From: Ferrovibrio sp. MS7
GTDB lineage: Bacteria > Pseudomonadota > Alphaproteobacteria > Ferrovibrionales > Ferrovibrionaceae
Direction: 5' to 3'
Length of the DNA: 64,000 nucleotides
Assembly: GCF_038404985.1 (NCBI RefSeq)
Contig: NZ_JBBKBA010000001.1
Location: 62,001-126,000 of the forward strand
A program made the translations under genes and the position numbers. The notes beneath the pieces were generated by a model that worked only from the letters and a program-made list of their open reading frames with translations, was not told the DNA's origin and made no database searches. Positions 1-9,381 of the stretch are shown here, piece after piece (the first letter of the stretch is position 1; each line of letters opens with the position of its first letter).

Positions 1-460
1 TCTCGTCGCGCTTCTTCACCATCACCCAGCGGACATAGTCGAGCACCAGTTCGTCGCCATCCTTGTAGCCCTGGCTGCGGACATAGACGACGCCGCTCTT
101 GCGGTTGGAATTCTCCTTGATGCCGATGATGCGGCTGACGGCGGAGAGCGAGTCGCCGGGATAGACCGGGCTGAGCCAGCGGCATTCGGCATAGCCGAGA
201 TTGGCCACCGCGTTGAGCGAGATATCCGGCACGGTCTTGCCGAACACGACATGGAAGGTGAGCAGGTCATCCACCGGGGCGCGCTTGAGGCCGAGCTTGC
301 GCGAGAAGCTGTCGGCCGAGGGCACCGGGAAGCGGCTGCCATACAGCGCGGTGTAGAGCGCCACATCGCCCCAGCCGACAGTGCGCGGCGTGGCATGGCG
401 GATTTCCTGGTCGAGGCGGAAATCCTCAAGGAAATTGCCCAGATTGGTCTTGCTCGCCAT
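1..460 (-). CDS. MaoC-family hydratase, mesaconyl-CoA hydratase-like (3' end outside window)
   Basis: The minus-strand frame opens with ATG at 460 behind a GGTAGGGACC ribosome site and stays open to the window edge, giving about 153 residues with no stop. The start MASKTNLGNFLEDFRLDQ and the segments IRHATPRTVGWGDVALYTALY and YPGDSLSAVSRIIGIKENSNRK are those of the alphaproteobacterial MaoC hydratases that hydrate mesaconyl-CoA to beta-methylmalyl-CoA in the ethylmalonyl-CoA pathway. It lies 23 bp after the CoA-ester lyase gene on the same strand, so the two are probably one transcript, and a lyase next to this hydratase fits that pathway. The family call is firm. The exact substrate is inferred, because other MaoC enoyl-CoA hydratases share the fold and the C-terminal half is missing. 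Confidence 0.8.
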   Translation of the reverse strand, partial: MASKTNLGNFLEDFRLDQEIRHATPRTVGWGDVALYTALYGSRFPVPSADSFSRKLGLKRAPVDDLLTFHVVFGKTVPDISLNAVANLGYAECRWLSPVYPGDSLSAVSRIIGIKENSNRKSGVVYVRSQGYKDGDELVLDYVRWVMVKKRDE

Positions 461-483
461 GGTCCCTACCCCTTCCCCAACGC

Positions 484-1377
484 CTAAGCCTGACGCAGCT
501 TGTCGATCGCGGCGGCCAGCGCGGTGAGCTTCTTGGCCTGCGCCACATGCAGATTCTCGATCAGCTTGCCATCCACCAGCACCACGCCCTTGCCTTCCGC
601 CGTGGCGGCCTCGAAGGCGGCGATGATCTTGTGGGCATACTCGACCTCGGCGGCCGAAGGCGCATACACCGCATTGCAGGGCTCGACCTGCTTCGGGTGA
701 ATCAGCGTCTTGCCGTCGAAACCATATTCCAGACCCTGCTCGCAGGAGGCCTTGAAGCCGGCATCGTCATCGAGGTTGAGATTGACGCCATCGAGGATGG
801 CCAGGCCATAGGCGCGCGCCGCCAGCAGGCAGAGCGACAGCGAGGCGGCGACGGGCAGGCGCAGCGGCGTGTGCCGGGCATTGAGGTCCTTGACCAGATC
901 CGACGTGCCCATCACCAGGCATTCGAGGCGCGGATGCGAGGCGGCGATGGCTTCGGCGTGAAGAATGCCCTTGGGCGTTTCCATCATCGCCCAGAGCCGG
1001 GTGCGCGCCGGCGCGCCATGCTTGGTCAGCAAGTCAGCGGCTTGCTGGATCAGCGCCGCATTCTCCACCTTGGGCAACAGCACGGCATCGGGCCCGGCAG
1101 CGGCAGCGGCGGCCAGATCGTCCAGCCCCCAGGGGGTATCGAGGCCATTGGTGCGGATGATCAGCTCGCGACCGCCATAGCCGCCGGCCTTCACCGCATC
1201 GCAGACCTGCTGGCGCGCCACCGCCTTGGCATCGGGCGCCACGGCATCTTCCAGATCGAGGATCAGGCCATCAGCCGGCAGGGTCTTGGCCTTGTCCAGC
1301 GCGCGGGCATTGGAGCCCGGCATGTAGAGCACCGAGCGGCGCGGCCTGACACTGGTTTCCGAAAGGCTGCCCTGCAT
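484..1377 (-). CDS. HpcH/HpaI-family CoA-ester lyase (malyl-CoA lyase/thioesterase or CitE-like)
   Basis: This 297-aa protein starts at ATG 1377 behind GGGGGATCGACG; the longer open frame upstream runs back across the divergent promoter and the pdxY start. It shows the CitE/HpcH TIM-barrel signatures RRSVLYMPGSNARALDKA near the N-terminus, DGLILDLEDAVAP (acid residues that bind Mg2+ and substrate), LLPKVENA and LIHPKQVE near the C-terminus. Family members cleave or hydrolyse malyl-CoA, citramalyl-CoA or beta-methylmalyl-CoA. The N-terminus does not look like the longer Mcl1 type, so a CitE-like lyase or a malyl-CoA thioesterase is at least as likely as a true malyl-CoA lyase. The downstream MaoC hydratase supports a role in C4/C5-CoA metabolism. 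Confidence 0.8.
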   Translation of the reverse strand: MQGSLSETSVRPRRSVLYMPGSNARALDKAKTLPADGLILDLEDAVAPDAKAVARQQVCDAVKAGGYGGRELIIRTNGLDTPWGLDDLAAAAAAGPDAVLLPKVENAALIQQAADLLTKHGAPARTRLWAMMETPKGILHAEAIAASHPRLECLVMGTSDLVKDLNARHTPLRLPVAASLSLCLLAARAYGLAILDGVNLNLDDDAGFKASCEQGLEYGFDGKTLIHPKQVEPCNAVYAPSAAEVEYAHKIIAAFEAATAEGKGVVLVDGKLIENLHVAQAKKLTALAAAIDKLRQA

Positions 1378-1485
1378 CGTCGATCCCCCATGCTGCACTG
1401 CGAAATGATTGCCGGCCACTATAATCCCCGGCCCACCCGTGGCAAGCTCCGGCACGACCTGCACGGGAAAGAGAAAGCCAGCGGC

Positions 1486-2367
1486 GTGACCATACTCGCC
1501 ATCCAGAGCCAGGTGATTCATGGCCATGTCGGCAACAGCGCCGCCATGCTGCCGCTGCAGCGCCAGGGTTTCGAGGTGCTGGCGATACCGACCGCCGTGC
1601 TGGCCTTCCATCCCGGCAAGCTTTATCCCGGCCAGAGCGGCCCCGCCCCGGTGCTGACCGAGCCGGCCGCCATCGATGCCTGGGCCGGGGCGCTGGCCAG
1701 CCTGCCGCATTGGGGCCGGCTAAAGGGTGGCATCACCGGCTGGCTCGGCCGCCCGGCCATCGCCGAGGCCGCCGCCCGCGCCATGCTGGCAGCCAAGGCG
1801 GCCAGCCCGCATTTCCATTGGCTCTGCGATCCCGTGCTGGGCGACAACGATACCGGCCTCTATGTCGATGCCGGCCTGGCGGCGATGCTGCGCGATGAGC
1901 TGCTGCCCCATGCTACCAGCGCTACGCCGAACCGCTTCGAGCTGGAATACCTCACCAACCAGCCGGCCCAGACACTGCCGGAAGCGCTGGCGGCGGTGGA
2001 TGCACTGCGCCGCCGCCTTGATCCCGGCGGCCCGCGTATCGTGGTGGCGACCAGCCTGGGCCGGCGCGATGGCGGCCAGGGCAAGGTGGAGGCGCTGGCG
2101 GTGAATGACGAAGGCGCCTGGCTGCTGGCCGTGCCCGATCTGGGCCCGGCTGTACCGAAAGGCGCCGGCGACCTGTTCGCCGCCCTGTTCCTGGCCCGGC
2201 TGCTGCGCGGCAAGAGCCTGAAGAAGGCCGCCGCCTTCGCCATGGCCGGCTGTCATGGGGTGTTGCGCCAGGCGGTGATGGCGGGCAGCCCGGACATGCT
2301 CTACGCCCAGGCCCAGGACGAAATGCACAACCCGAGCCGCGAACCGGCCATCGAGCGGCTGCGCTGA
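1486..2367 (+). CDS. pdxY: Pyridoxal kinase, PdxY type
   Basis: The protein phosphorylates pyridoxal to PLP in vitamin B6 salvage. The best start is GTG 1486, giving MTILAIQSQVIHGHVGNSAA, which matches the PdxY N-terminus ILAIQSxVxxGHxGNSAA; ATG codons at 1390 and 1405 would add residues unlike the family. From GTG the product is 293 aa, close to the usual 287. Further family marks are DPVLGDNDTGLYVD, TPNRFELEYLT and the C-terminal ribokinase motif PKGAGDLFAALFLARLL, which holds the catalytic aspartate. The gene is divergent from the CoA-ester lyase gene and convergent with the giant repeat-protein gene. Confidence 0.88.
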   Translation: MTILAIQSQVIHGHVGNSAAMLPLQRQGFEVLAIPTAVLAFHPGKLYPGQSGPAPVLTEPAAIDAWAGALASLPHWGRLKGGITGWLGRPAIAEAAARAMLAAKAASPHFHWLCDPVLGDNDTGLYVDAGLAAMLRDELLPHATSATPNRFELEYLTNQPAQTLPEALAAVDALRRRLDPGGPRIVVATSLGRRDGGQGKVEALAVNDEGAWLLAVPDLGPAVPKGAGDLFAALFLARLLRGKSLKKAAAFAMAGCHGVLRQAVMAGSPDMLYAQAQDEMHNPSREPAIERLR

Positions 2368-2384
2368 AATCGCCGATAACCCCG

Positions 2385-2480
2385 GTATTTCGCACTAAAT
2401 CGTCTTATCCCGTGCTTATTCCGGCTTATTTCTTCTTATTTTTCCTTATTTCTTCTTATTTTTGCTTATTTCGCCTTAAA
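2385..2480. repeat. Helically phased decamer repeats (NNNNCTTATT)
   Basis: Between the convergent ends of pdxY and the RTX gene the hexamer CTTATT or a close variant recurs every 10 bp. Starts are at 2404 (CTTATC), then 2415, 2425, 2435, 2445, 2455 and 2465 (all exact) and 2475 (CTTAAA). Weaker copies (GTATTT at 2385, CTAAAT at 2395) extend the phase upstream. On the other strand it reads AATAAG every helical turn. The spacing would put one AT-rich step on the same DNA face each turn, as in curved DNA or a cooperative binding site. No open frame or T-tract terminator explains it. Confidence 0.8.
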
Positions 2481-2610
2481 TGAACGCCATTTTCCATAAT
2501 AGTTCTGAATAAATTGGCACAATCAAAGACTTGAGCGAAAATTCAATTTCCGCCAGCCTAGTCGAAAAAAAAGAACATGTAAAGAACAAAGGCGGTGACG
2601 GGAGGCAGCC

Positions 2611-5600
2611 CTAGAGGCTGTAGATGAAGTCACCCGATTGCAGGTCTTCCAGCACCTGACCGACCAGGGTGATGGTGAAGCCGCTGCCGAAATCCAGCAC
2701 CACGTCGGTATCCACCTGGGCGGCCACGGCCAGCACACCATCGAAATCCATTACGCCGACGGCATTGAGGTCGACGCGGTCGCCATCGCCGGCACCGCCG
2801 GAGAAATCCGTGATGCGGTCGGCGCCGCCTTCATAGACGAAAACATCGCTGGAGGCGCCGCCGGTCATGGTGTTGTTGCCGGCACCACCATAGATGCGGT
2901 TCTCGCCATCGCTGCCGATGATCCTGTCGTCGCCATCGCCGCCATAGATCTCGGCGGTGGTGATATCGCCAGTGGCGAGCGTGATGGTGTCGTTGCCGCC
3001 GCTGCCCTGCACGGTCTCGACATTGCTGATGGTGACAGTGTTGTTGCCGCCGACCAGCACCACGGTGTCGTTGCCATCGCCAAGATCGATACTGGCAACG
3101 CTGGCGCCGGAATTGAGCGTGACCGTATCGGTGCCGACACCGCCGAGAATGGTCTCGACATTCGACACCGTGACGCTATTGCCGCCATCGGCGAGCTGCA
3201 GCGTATCGAGGCCGGAGCCAAGATTGATCACCGCCTGCGGCGTGGCACCGATCAGGGTGATGCTGTCGGCGCCGCTGGAACTGGTGATGCTTTCGACATT
3301 GGCAACCGTGACCAGGTTGTTGCCTGCCGCCAGTACCAGCTTGTCGGCACCGATGCCGAGATCGATCACGGCGCCCTCGGCGCGGGTGAAGAAGGTGATG
3401 GTGTCGTTGTTGGTGCCGCCGACCAGCGATTCGACATTGCCGACGGTGACATTGTTGATGTAGTTGCCGAGCTTCAGCGTGTCGTCGCCATCGACGAGAT
3501 CGACGCGGATATTGGTGGCGGCATTGGTGAAGGAAATGATGTCGTTGCCGTTGCCGCCAACAACCGTTTCGATATTGACGATGGAAACGATATTGCCGCC
3601 ATCGGCCAGCACCAGCTTGTCCTGGCCGGCGGCAAGATCGAGCGTCTCGCCGTTGCTGAAGACGTTGGTGAAAACCACACTGTCGTTGCCACTGGCGCCA
3701 ACCACGGTCTCGACATTGCCGATGGTGATGGTGTTGCCGCCGGTGGGCAGCACCAGGATATCGGCGCCACCGCCAAGATCGACCGCATAGGGCGAAGCCA
3801 TCGGCGACAGCGTAACGATATCGGCACCAGCACCACCCTGCACGCTTTCGACATTGCCGATGGTAAGCTGGTTATCCTGATCCGCCAGCACCAGAGCGTC
3901 GCTGCCGCCCGCAAGATTCACCACCACGCCGGTGACACCTTCGGCGAAATACAACGTATCGGCGCCGGTACCGCCCTGCACCGTCTCGACATTGCCGACG
4001 GTCAAGCTGTTAGCGCCGGCCGCCAGTGTCAGCTTGTCATTGCCGGCACCGAGATCGACGCTGGCATCGGTTAGCACACTTGCAAAAGTGATAGTGTCAT
4101 CGCCGCTGCCGGCGCTGAGTACCTCGACATTGGTCAACGTGACATTGTTGGTGAAATCGCCGAGCGTGACACTATCCTCGCCGGCACCGAGATCGATATT
4201 CATGCCAGCGGCGGCGGCGGTCAGCGTGATCACATCGTAGCCACTGCCGCCGACCAGGATTTCGATATTGGTCGCCGACAGCACATTGTCGCCATTGGCC
4301 AGGATCAGCTTGTCGGCGCCGTCGCCAAGATCGATGAATTCATCGCCGGTAAGCACGCTGCCGAGCGTGACGGTATCGGCGCCACGGCCACCCAGGATGG
4401 TCTCGAAATTGCTCACCGTGACGAAATTGCTGCCCGAGATCAGGATCAGCGAATCGCTGCCGGCGCCAAGATCGACGGTGACATTGGTCGAGGCGGCGGC
4501 CAGCGTCACCTGATCGTCGCCGCTGCCACCGTAGACAATTTCGGTATTGGCGATGGTCAGGCTGTTGTCGCCGGCAGCCAGCACCACCTTGTCGGTGCCG
4601 GCGGCCAGGTTGACCAGGATGCCGCTGACCGTGGTGTCAAGGTAGAGCGTATCGGCGCCGCTGCCACCGGTAATGGTCTCGATATTGGTGACGCTGAGGG
4701 TGTTGCCGCCATCGGCCAGGATCAGGCGGTCATTGCCATCGGCGAGATCGACGCTGCCATTGGTGAGCTTGGAGCCGAAAGTGATGGTATCGGCACCGCT
4801 GCCGGCGGTGAGTGTCTCGACATTGGTGACGGTGAGCGAATTGGTGAAGTCGCCGAGCGTCAGGCTGTCATTGCCGGCGCCGAGGTCGATGCGCAGGTTG
4901 TTGGCAGCATTGGCCAGCGTCACGTCATCGTCGCCGCTGCCGCCTTGCAAGGTCTCGACATTGGCCACCAGCAGCGTGTTACCGCCATTGGCCAGCACCA
5001 GCTTGTCGCTGCCGCTGCCAAGATCGACCTTGCTGCCAGCAGCCATGGTGGTGGCGAGCGTGATGCTGTCGGTGCCGGCAGCGCCGGTCACGGTCTCGAC
5101 ATTGCTGACCGTCAGGTTGTTACCGCCGGTGGCGAGCTGCAGCACGTCATCGCCATCGCCGAGGTCGATGGCAACACCGGTAGCGGCCACGCCGAGCGTG
5201 ATGCTGTCATTGCCGATGCCGCCGGTAATGGTCTCGACATTGGCGACCGTGAGGCTGTTATCGCCATCGGCCAGGATCAGCTTGTCCAGCCCCAGCGCCA
5301 GATTGACCAGGACGCCGGTAACGGTTTCGGACAGCGTCACCGTATCGGCACCGCTGCCACCCTGCACGGTTTCGATATTCACCACCGTGACAGTGTTGCC
5401 GCCATCGGCCAGCGTCAGGCGATCATTGCCGGCACCAAGATCAACGGTGCCATCGGTGAGCTTGCTGCCGAAGGTGACGACATCGGCGCCGGTGCCGGCG
5501 GTCAGTGTCTCGACATTGGAAACAGTGACGTTATTGGCGAAATTGCCGAGCGTCAGGCTGTCATTGCCGCCGCCGAGATTGATCACCATGGCCGAGGTGG

Positions 5601-8600
5601 AAGCCGCCAGCGTGACATCATCGGCCCCGGCGCCACCAATTACGGTTTCGACATTGGCGATGGTGAGCACATTGCCGCCATCGGCCAGTTTCAACTGGTC
5701 GGCGCCGGCACCGAGATTGATCACCTCGCTGCCGGACAATTCGGTGAGCAGCGTGATGTTGTCGGCACCTGCGCCGCCGGTGATGGTCTCGACATTGGCC
5801 AGCGACACGGTATTTGTGCCGCCAGCGAAGATGATGGTGTCGGCACCATCACCAAGATCCAACGTCATGCCGGTGGAGCCGGCAGCCAGCGTGACGGTAT
5901 CGGCATCGCTGCCGCCGGTCACGGTCTCGACATTGGCGACCGTGAGGCTGTTTACGGCATTGGCCAGCGTCAGCTTATCCTGGCCGAGGGCGAGATTGAC
6001 GCTGGCATTGGTGACGGCGCCATCCAGCGCCACCACGTCGCTGCCGCTGCCGCCGATGATATTCTCGACATTGGCGAAGGTGACGGTGTTGTTGGCTGAA
6101 GCCAGCACGGCCTTGTCGCTGCCGGCGCCAAGATCGATGAAGGCATCGGAAAGCCGGGTGCCGAAGGTGATCTGGTCGGCCTGGTTGCCGGCGGTAAGCA
6201 CCTCGACATTCGACACCGTGATCGTGTTGGCGTAGTTGCCGAGCGTCAGGCTGTCGGTGCCGGCACCAAGATCGATGCGGTATCCGGCGGCGGCGGCGCT
6301 GAGGGTGACGTAATCATCGCCCGAACCACCGGTGATGCTTTCGATATTGGCCAGCGACACGGCATTGCCGCCATCGGCAAGCGTCAGGCGGTCGATGCCG
6401 GCGCCAAGGTCGATGCTCTCGCTGTTGGTCATGGCGCTTTTCAGCACCACGGTATCGGTGCCGGCGGCGCCGGTCACCGATTCCACATTGGTCAGGGTGA
6501 CGGTGTTGATGCCGGTGCCGAGAATGACCGTATCGGTGCCGTCGCCAAGGTCGATGCCGGCGGCGGAAGCGGCCGCGCCGAGTGAGATCACGTCATCGCC
6601 GGTGCCGCCAAGAATGGTCTCGGTATTGCCGATGGTGAGATTGTTGCCGCCATCGGCAAGCGTGATGCTATCAAGCCCGGTGCCAAGATTGACCAGGATG
6701 CCACTCACCGTATCGGCCAGCGTGATGCTGTCGGCGCCGGTGCCGCCATACAGCGTTTCGATATTGGCGGCAGTGAGACTGTTGCTGCCATTGGCAAGCG
6801 TCAGCTTGTCGTTGCCCTTGCCGAGATCGATCGCCGCATCGCTAATCGCCGAACCGAAGGTGACGGCATCGTCGCCGGTACCGGCCACCAGGGTCTCGAC
6901 ATTGGAAATCGACAGCGTGTTGTTGACATTGGCGAGCGTCAGGCTGTCGTTGCCGGCGCCAAGATCCATGCGCAGGTTCACTGCCGCGGCGCTGAGCGTG
7001 ATGTAATCGTCGCCGCTGCCGCCAGTTACGGTTTCGGCATTGGCGATGGTGGCAATATTGCCGCCATTGGCAAGCGTCAGCTTGTCGCTGCCGCCGCCGA
7101 GATCGACCAGTTCGGTGCCCGACAGGGTGGTCAGCAGCGTGACGCTATCAGCACCGGAGCCGCCCTGGATGGTCTCGGCATTGGCCACCGTGACGGCATT
7201 GGTGCCGCTGATCAGGGTCAGCGCATCGTTGCCATCGCCAAGATCGAGGCTGTTGGTTGTGCTGATGGCGGCGAGGTAGACGATATCGTCGCCGGCACCG
7301 CCGGTAATGGTCTCGGTATTGCCGATGGTGAGGCTGTTGCCGCCATCGGCCAGCGTGACGCTATCGGCGCCAAGGCCGAGCAGCACCTGCACATTGGTGA
7401 CTGAGGAGACGAAGGTGACAATATCGGCGCCGCTGCCGCCGATCACGGTTTCGATATTCGCCGCCGTCAGCGTGTTGCCACCATTGGCCAGCACCAGCTT
7501 ATCAAGGCCATCGTTCAAATCGATGGTGCTGCCGGTAACCTGAGAGCCAAGCGTGACGGTATCCGCCAGCGTGCCGGCGATCAGCGTCTCGACATTGGTG
7601 GCAGTGATGTTGTTGACGAAATCCGACAGCACCAGGATATCGTTGCCGCCGCCGAGGTCGACGCGCATGTTGAACGCAGCGCCACCAAGCGTGACTTCGT
7701 CCGCGCCATTGCCGCCGATCACGGTTTCGGTATTCGCCACCGTGATGGCATTGCCGCCATTGGCCAGCACCAGCCGGTCGGCCCCGGTGGAGAGATCGAT
7801 GGTCTGGTTCACCAGCGTGGTGAGGAAGGTGACGCTATCGGCGCCAAGGCCGCCGGTGAGCGATTCGACATTGCTCACCGTGACATTGTTGATGCCGGAC
7901 GAAAGCACCAGGGTGTCGCTGCCATCGCCAAGGTCGATGCTGACATTGCTGGCGCCCGGATTGAGCACGATGTAATCGTCGCCGGTGCCGCCGGTGATGG
8001 TCTCGATGTTGGCCAGCGTCAATTCATTGCCGCCATCGGCCAAGGTCAGGCGATCAAGGCCGACGCCGAGATTGATCAGCGTGCCCATGCGGGTTTCGGC
8101 CAGCGTCACCACATCGTTGCCGCTGCCGCCGGTGATGGTTTCGATATTCGCCGCCGTCAGCGTGTTGCCGCCGGCGGAAAGCGTCAGGCGGTCTGCGCCA
8201 TCGCCGAGGTCGATGGTGCTGTTGGTCTGCTTGGTCAGCAGCGTGATGTTGTCGTTGCCCTTGCCGGCAACCAGGGTTTCGACATTGCTGAGGGTGATGG
8301 TGTTTTCGACATCGTCCAGCACCAGCACATCGTTGCCGGCGCCCAGGTCAATGCGCATATAGCCGTTGGTGCCGGCCAGCGACACGGTATCGTTGCCACT
8401 GCCGCCATTGATGGTTTCGATATTGGTGACGGTGACGGTGTTGCCGCCGGCAGCGAGCGTCAGCTTGTCGGCGCCCTGGCCGAGATCGATGGTGGTGCCA
8501 TCCAGCGTATTGCCGAAGGTGATCGAGTCAGCGCCCTTGCCGGCGGTGATGGTCTCGACATTGGTGATGGTGATCGAATTGGTGGTGGCGTTCAGGATGA

Positions 8601-9381
8601 CGGTATCGTCGCCATCGCCGAGGTCGATCTTGACATTCACCGCCGAGACATTGATCGCCACGGTATCGTCGCCGGTACCGCCGGTAACGGTCTCGATATT
8701 GCCGATGGTGACGGTGTTGCCACCATCCAGCAGCACGAGCTTGTCGGTGCCGGAGCCAAGATCGACGACGACATCGGCGACCGTGTCGTTGAAGGTGACG
8801 GTATCGGCGCCGGTGCCGCCGGTGACGCTCTCGACATTGCTGAAGGTGACGGTGTTGGAGCCGTTGCCCAGCGTCACCTTGTCGGCGCCGGTGCCGCCGG
8901 CCACACTTTCGACGCCGGTGGCGGTGACGCGGTTGGTGCCATCGGCCAGCACCAGCGTGTCGCTGCCGCCGCCGAGATCGACGCTGACATTGGTCGCCGG
9001 GGCGGACAGCACCACGATATCGGCGCCAAGCCCGGCGGAAACCGTCTCGACATTGACGATGGTGACGGTGTTGCCGCCGGAGGCCAGCGTCAGGCGGTCG
9101 AGACCGCCGCCGAGATCCACCGAGGCGGCGCTGATCGGCTGGCTGTAGGTGACCAGGTCGGCGCCGGAGCCGCCGGTGACGGTCTCGATATTGGTGATGG
9201 TGAGGCGGTTGCCGCCATTGGCCAGCGTCAGGCTGTCTTCGCCCGCGCCGAGGTCGATCCTGCCGCCGTTATGGGTATTGGCGAGCGTGAGGACATCGTC
9301 ACCAGTGCCGCCGATGATCGAATCAAGGGTGGCATAGGTGTGCGTGTAGCTGCCGCCGCTATCGCCGAGATTGACGGGCAT
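2611..9381 (-). CDS. Giant RTX-type secreted repeat protein (2256 aa)
   Basis: After about 33 N-terminal residues and no signal peptide, the protein consists of roughly 45 copies of a 46-residue unit. A typical unit reads IDLGxGxDxLxLAxGGNTVTVxNVET followed by VTGGSGADTVTL. The last ~110 residues have true RTX nonapeptides (YGGDGDDRIIG, YGGAGNNTMTGG) and the usual type I secretion end: DVFVYEGGADRITDF, then GDRVDLNAVG, then a hydrophobic tail ending FIYSL. This predicts calcium-dependent folding outside the cell after ABC/HlyD/TolC-type export; no exporter genes lie in the window. The protein is very acidic and no cysteine was noticed. It could be an S-layer-like coat, adhesin or biofilm matrix protein, with no enzymatic domain seen. 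The start is ATG 9381 with a weak ribosome site. Confidence 0.9.
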   Translation of the reverse strand: MPVNLGDSGGSYTHTYATLDSIIGGTGDDVLTLANTHNGGRIDLGAGEDSLTLANGGNRLTITNIETVTGGSGADLVTYSQPISAASVDLGGGLDRLTLASGGNTVTIVNVETVSAGLGADIVVLSAPATNVSVDLGGGSDTLVLADGTNRVTATGVESVAGGTGADKVTLGNGSNTVTFSNVESVTGGTGADTVTFNDTVADVVVDLGSGTDKLVLLDGGNTVTIGNIETVTGGTGDDTVAINVSAVNVKIDLGDGDDTVILNATTNSITITNVETITAGKGADSITFGNTLDGTTIDLGQGADKLTLAAGGNTVTVTNIETINGGSGNDTVSLAGTNGYMRIDLGAGNDVLVLDDVENTITLSNVETLVAGKGNDNITLLTKQTNSTIDLGDGADRLTLSAGGNTLTAANIETITGGSGNDVVTLAETRMGTLINLGVGLDRLTLADGGNELTLANIETITGGTGDDYIVLNPGASNVSIDLGDGSDTLVLSSGINNVTVSNVESLTGGLGADSVTFLTTLVNQTIDLSTGADRLVLANGGNAITVANTETVIGGNGADEVTLGGAAFNMRVDLGGGNDILVLSDFVNNITATNVETLIAGTLADTVTLGSQVTGSTIDLNDGLDKLVLANGGNTLTAANIETVIGGSGADIVTFVSSVTNVQVLLGLGADSVTLADGGNSLTIGNTETITGGAGDDIVYLAAISTTNSLDLGDGNDALTLISGTNAVTVANAETIQGGSGADSVTLLTTLSGTELVDLGGGSDKLTLANGGNIATIANAETVTGGSGDDYITLSAAAVNLRMDLGAGNDSLTLANVNNTLSISNVETLVAGTGDDAVTFGSAISDAAIDLGKGNDKLTLANGSNSLTAANIETLYGGTGADSITLADTVSGILVNLGTGLDSITLADGGNNLTIGNTETILGGTGDDVISLGAAASAAGIDLGDGTDTVILGTGINTVTLTNVESVTGAAGTDTVVLKSAMTNSESIDLGAGIDRLTLADGGNAVSLANIESITGGSGDDYVTLSAAAAGYRIDLGAGTDSLTLGNYANTITVSNVEVLTAGNQADQITFGTRLSDAFIDLGAGSDKAVLASANNTVTFANVENIIGGSGSDVVALDGAVTNASVNLALGQDKLTLANAVNSLTVANVETVTGGSDADTVTLAAGSTGMTLDLGDGADTIIFAGGTNTVSLANVETITGGAGADNITLLTELSGSEVINLGAGADQLKLADGGNVLTIANVETVIGGAGADDVTLAASTSAMVINLGGGNDSLTLGNFANNVTVSNVETLTAGTGADVVTFGSKLTDGTVDLGAGNDRLTLADGGNTVTVVNIETVQGGSGADTVTLSETVTGVLVNLALGLDKLILADGDNSLTVANVETITGGIGNDSITLGVAATGVAIDLGDGDDVLQLATGGNNLTVSNVETVTGAAGTDSITLATTMAAGSKVDLGSGSDKLVLANGGNTLLVANVETLQGGSGDDDVTLANAANNLRIDLGAGNDSLTLGDFTNSLTVTNVETLTAGSGADTITFGSKLTNGSVDLADGNDRLILADGGNTLSVTNIETITGGSGADTLYLDTTVSGILVNLAAGTDKVVLAAGDNSLTIANTEIVYGGSGDDQVTLAAASTNVTVDLGAGSDSLILISGSNFVTVSNFETILGGRGADTVTLGSVLTGDEFIDLGDGADKLILANGDNVLSATNIEILVGGSGYDVITLTAAAAGMNIDLGAGEDSVTLGDFTNNVTLTNVEVLSAGSGDDTITFASVLTDASVDLGAGNDKLTLAAGANSLTVGNVETVQGGTGADTLYFAEGVTGVVVNLAGGSDALVLADQDNQLTIGNVESVQGGAGADIVTLSPMASPYAVDLGGGADILVLPTGGNTITIGNVETVVGASGNDSVVFTNVFSNGETLDLAAGQDKLVLADGGNIVSIVNIETVVGGNGNDIISFTNAATNIRVDLVDGDDTLKLGNYINNVTVGNVESLVGGTNNDTITFFTRAEGAVIDLGIGADKLVLAAGNNLVTVANVESITSSSGADSITLIGATPQAVINLGSGLDTLQLADGGNSVTVSNVETILGGVGTDTVTLNSGASVASIDLGDGNDTVVLVGGNNTVTISNVETVQGSGGNDTITLATGDITTAEIYGGDGDDRIIGSDGENRIYGGAGNNTMTGGASSDVFVYEGGADRITDFSGGAGDGDRVDLNAVGVMDFDGVLAVAAQVDTDVVLDFGSGFTITLVGQVLEDLQSGDFIYSL

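Noticed and set aside
547-1485. Long open frame upstream of pdxY on the plus strand (part of a 606-aa frame)
   Set aside because: It lies antisense to the CoA-ester lyase gene, has no family match and no ribosome site. The kinase proper begins at GTG 1486.
2404-2480. CRISPR or iteron array in the decamer region
   Set aside because: Units of 10 bp with 6 conserved bases are too short for CRISPR. No replication initiator gene is nearby to support iterons.
2638-9337. Many plus-strand open frames opposite the RTX gene (for example 478 and 520 aa)
   Set aside because: They are antisense shadows of a GC-rich repetitive gene. Their low-complexity Ser/Pro/Leu or Ala/Gly/Asp make-up mirrors the repeat, and none has a ribosome site or domain.
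2611-9381. CRISPR-like regular repeats
   Set aside because: The 138-bp period is protein coding, the units diverge, and there are no spacers or cas genes.
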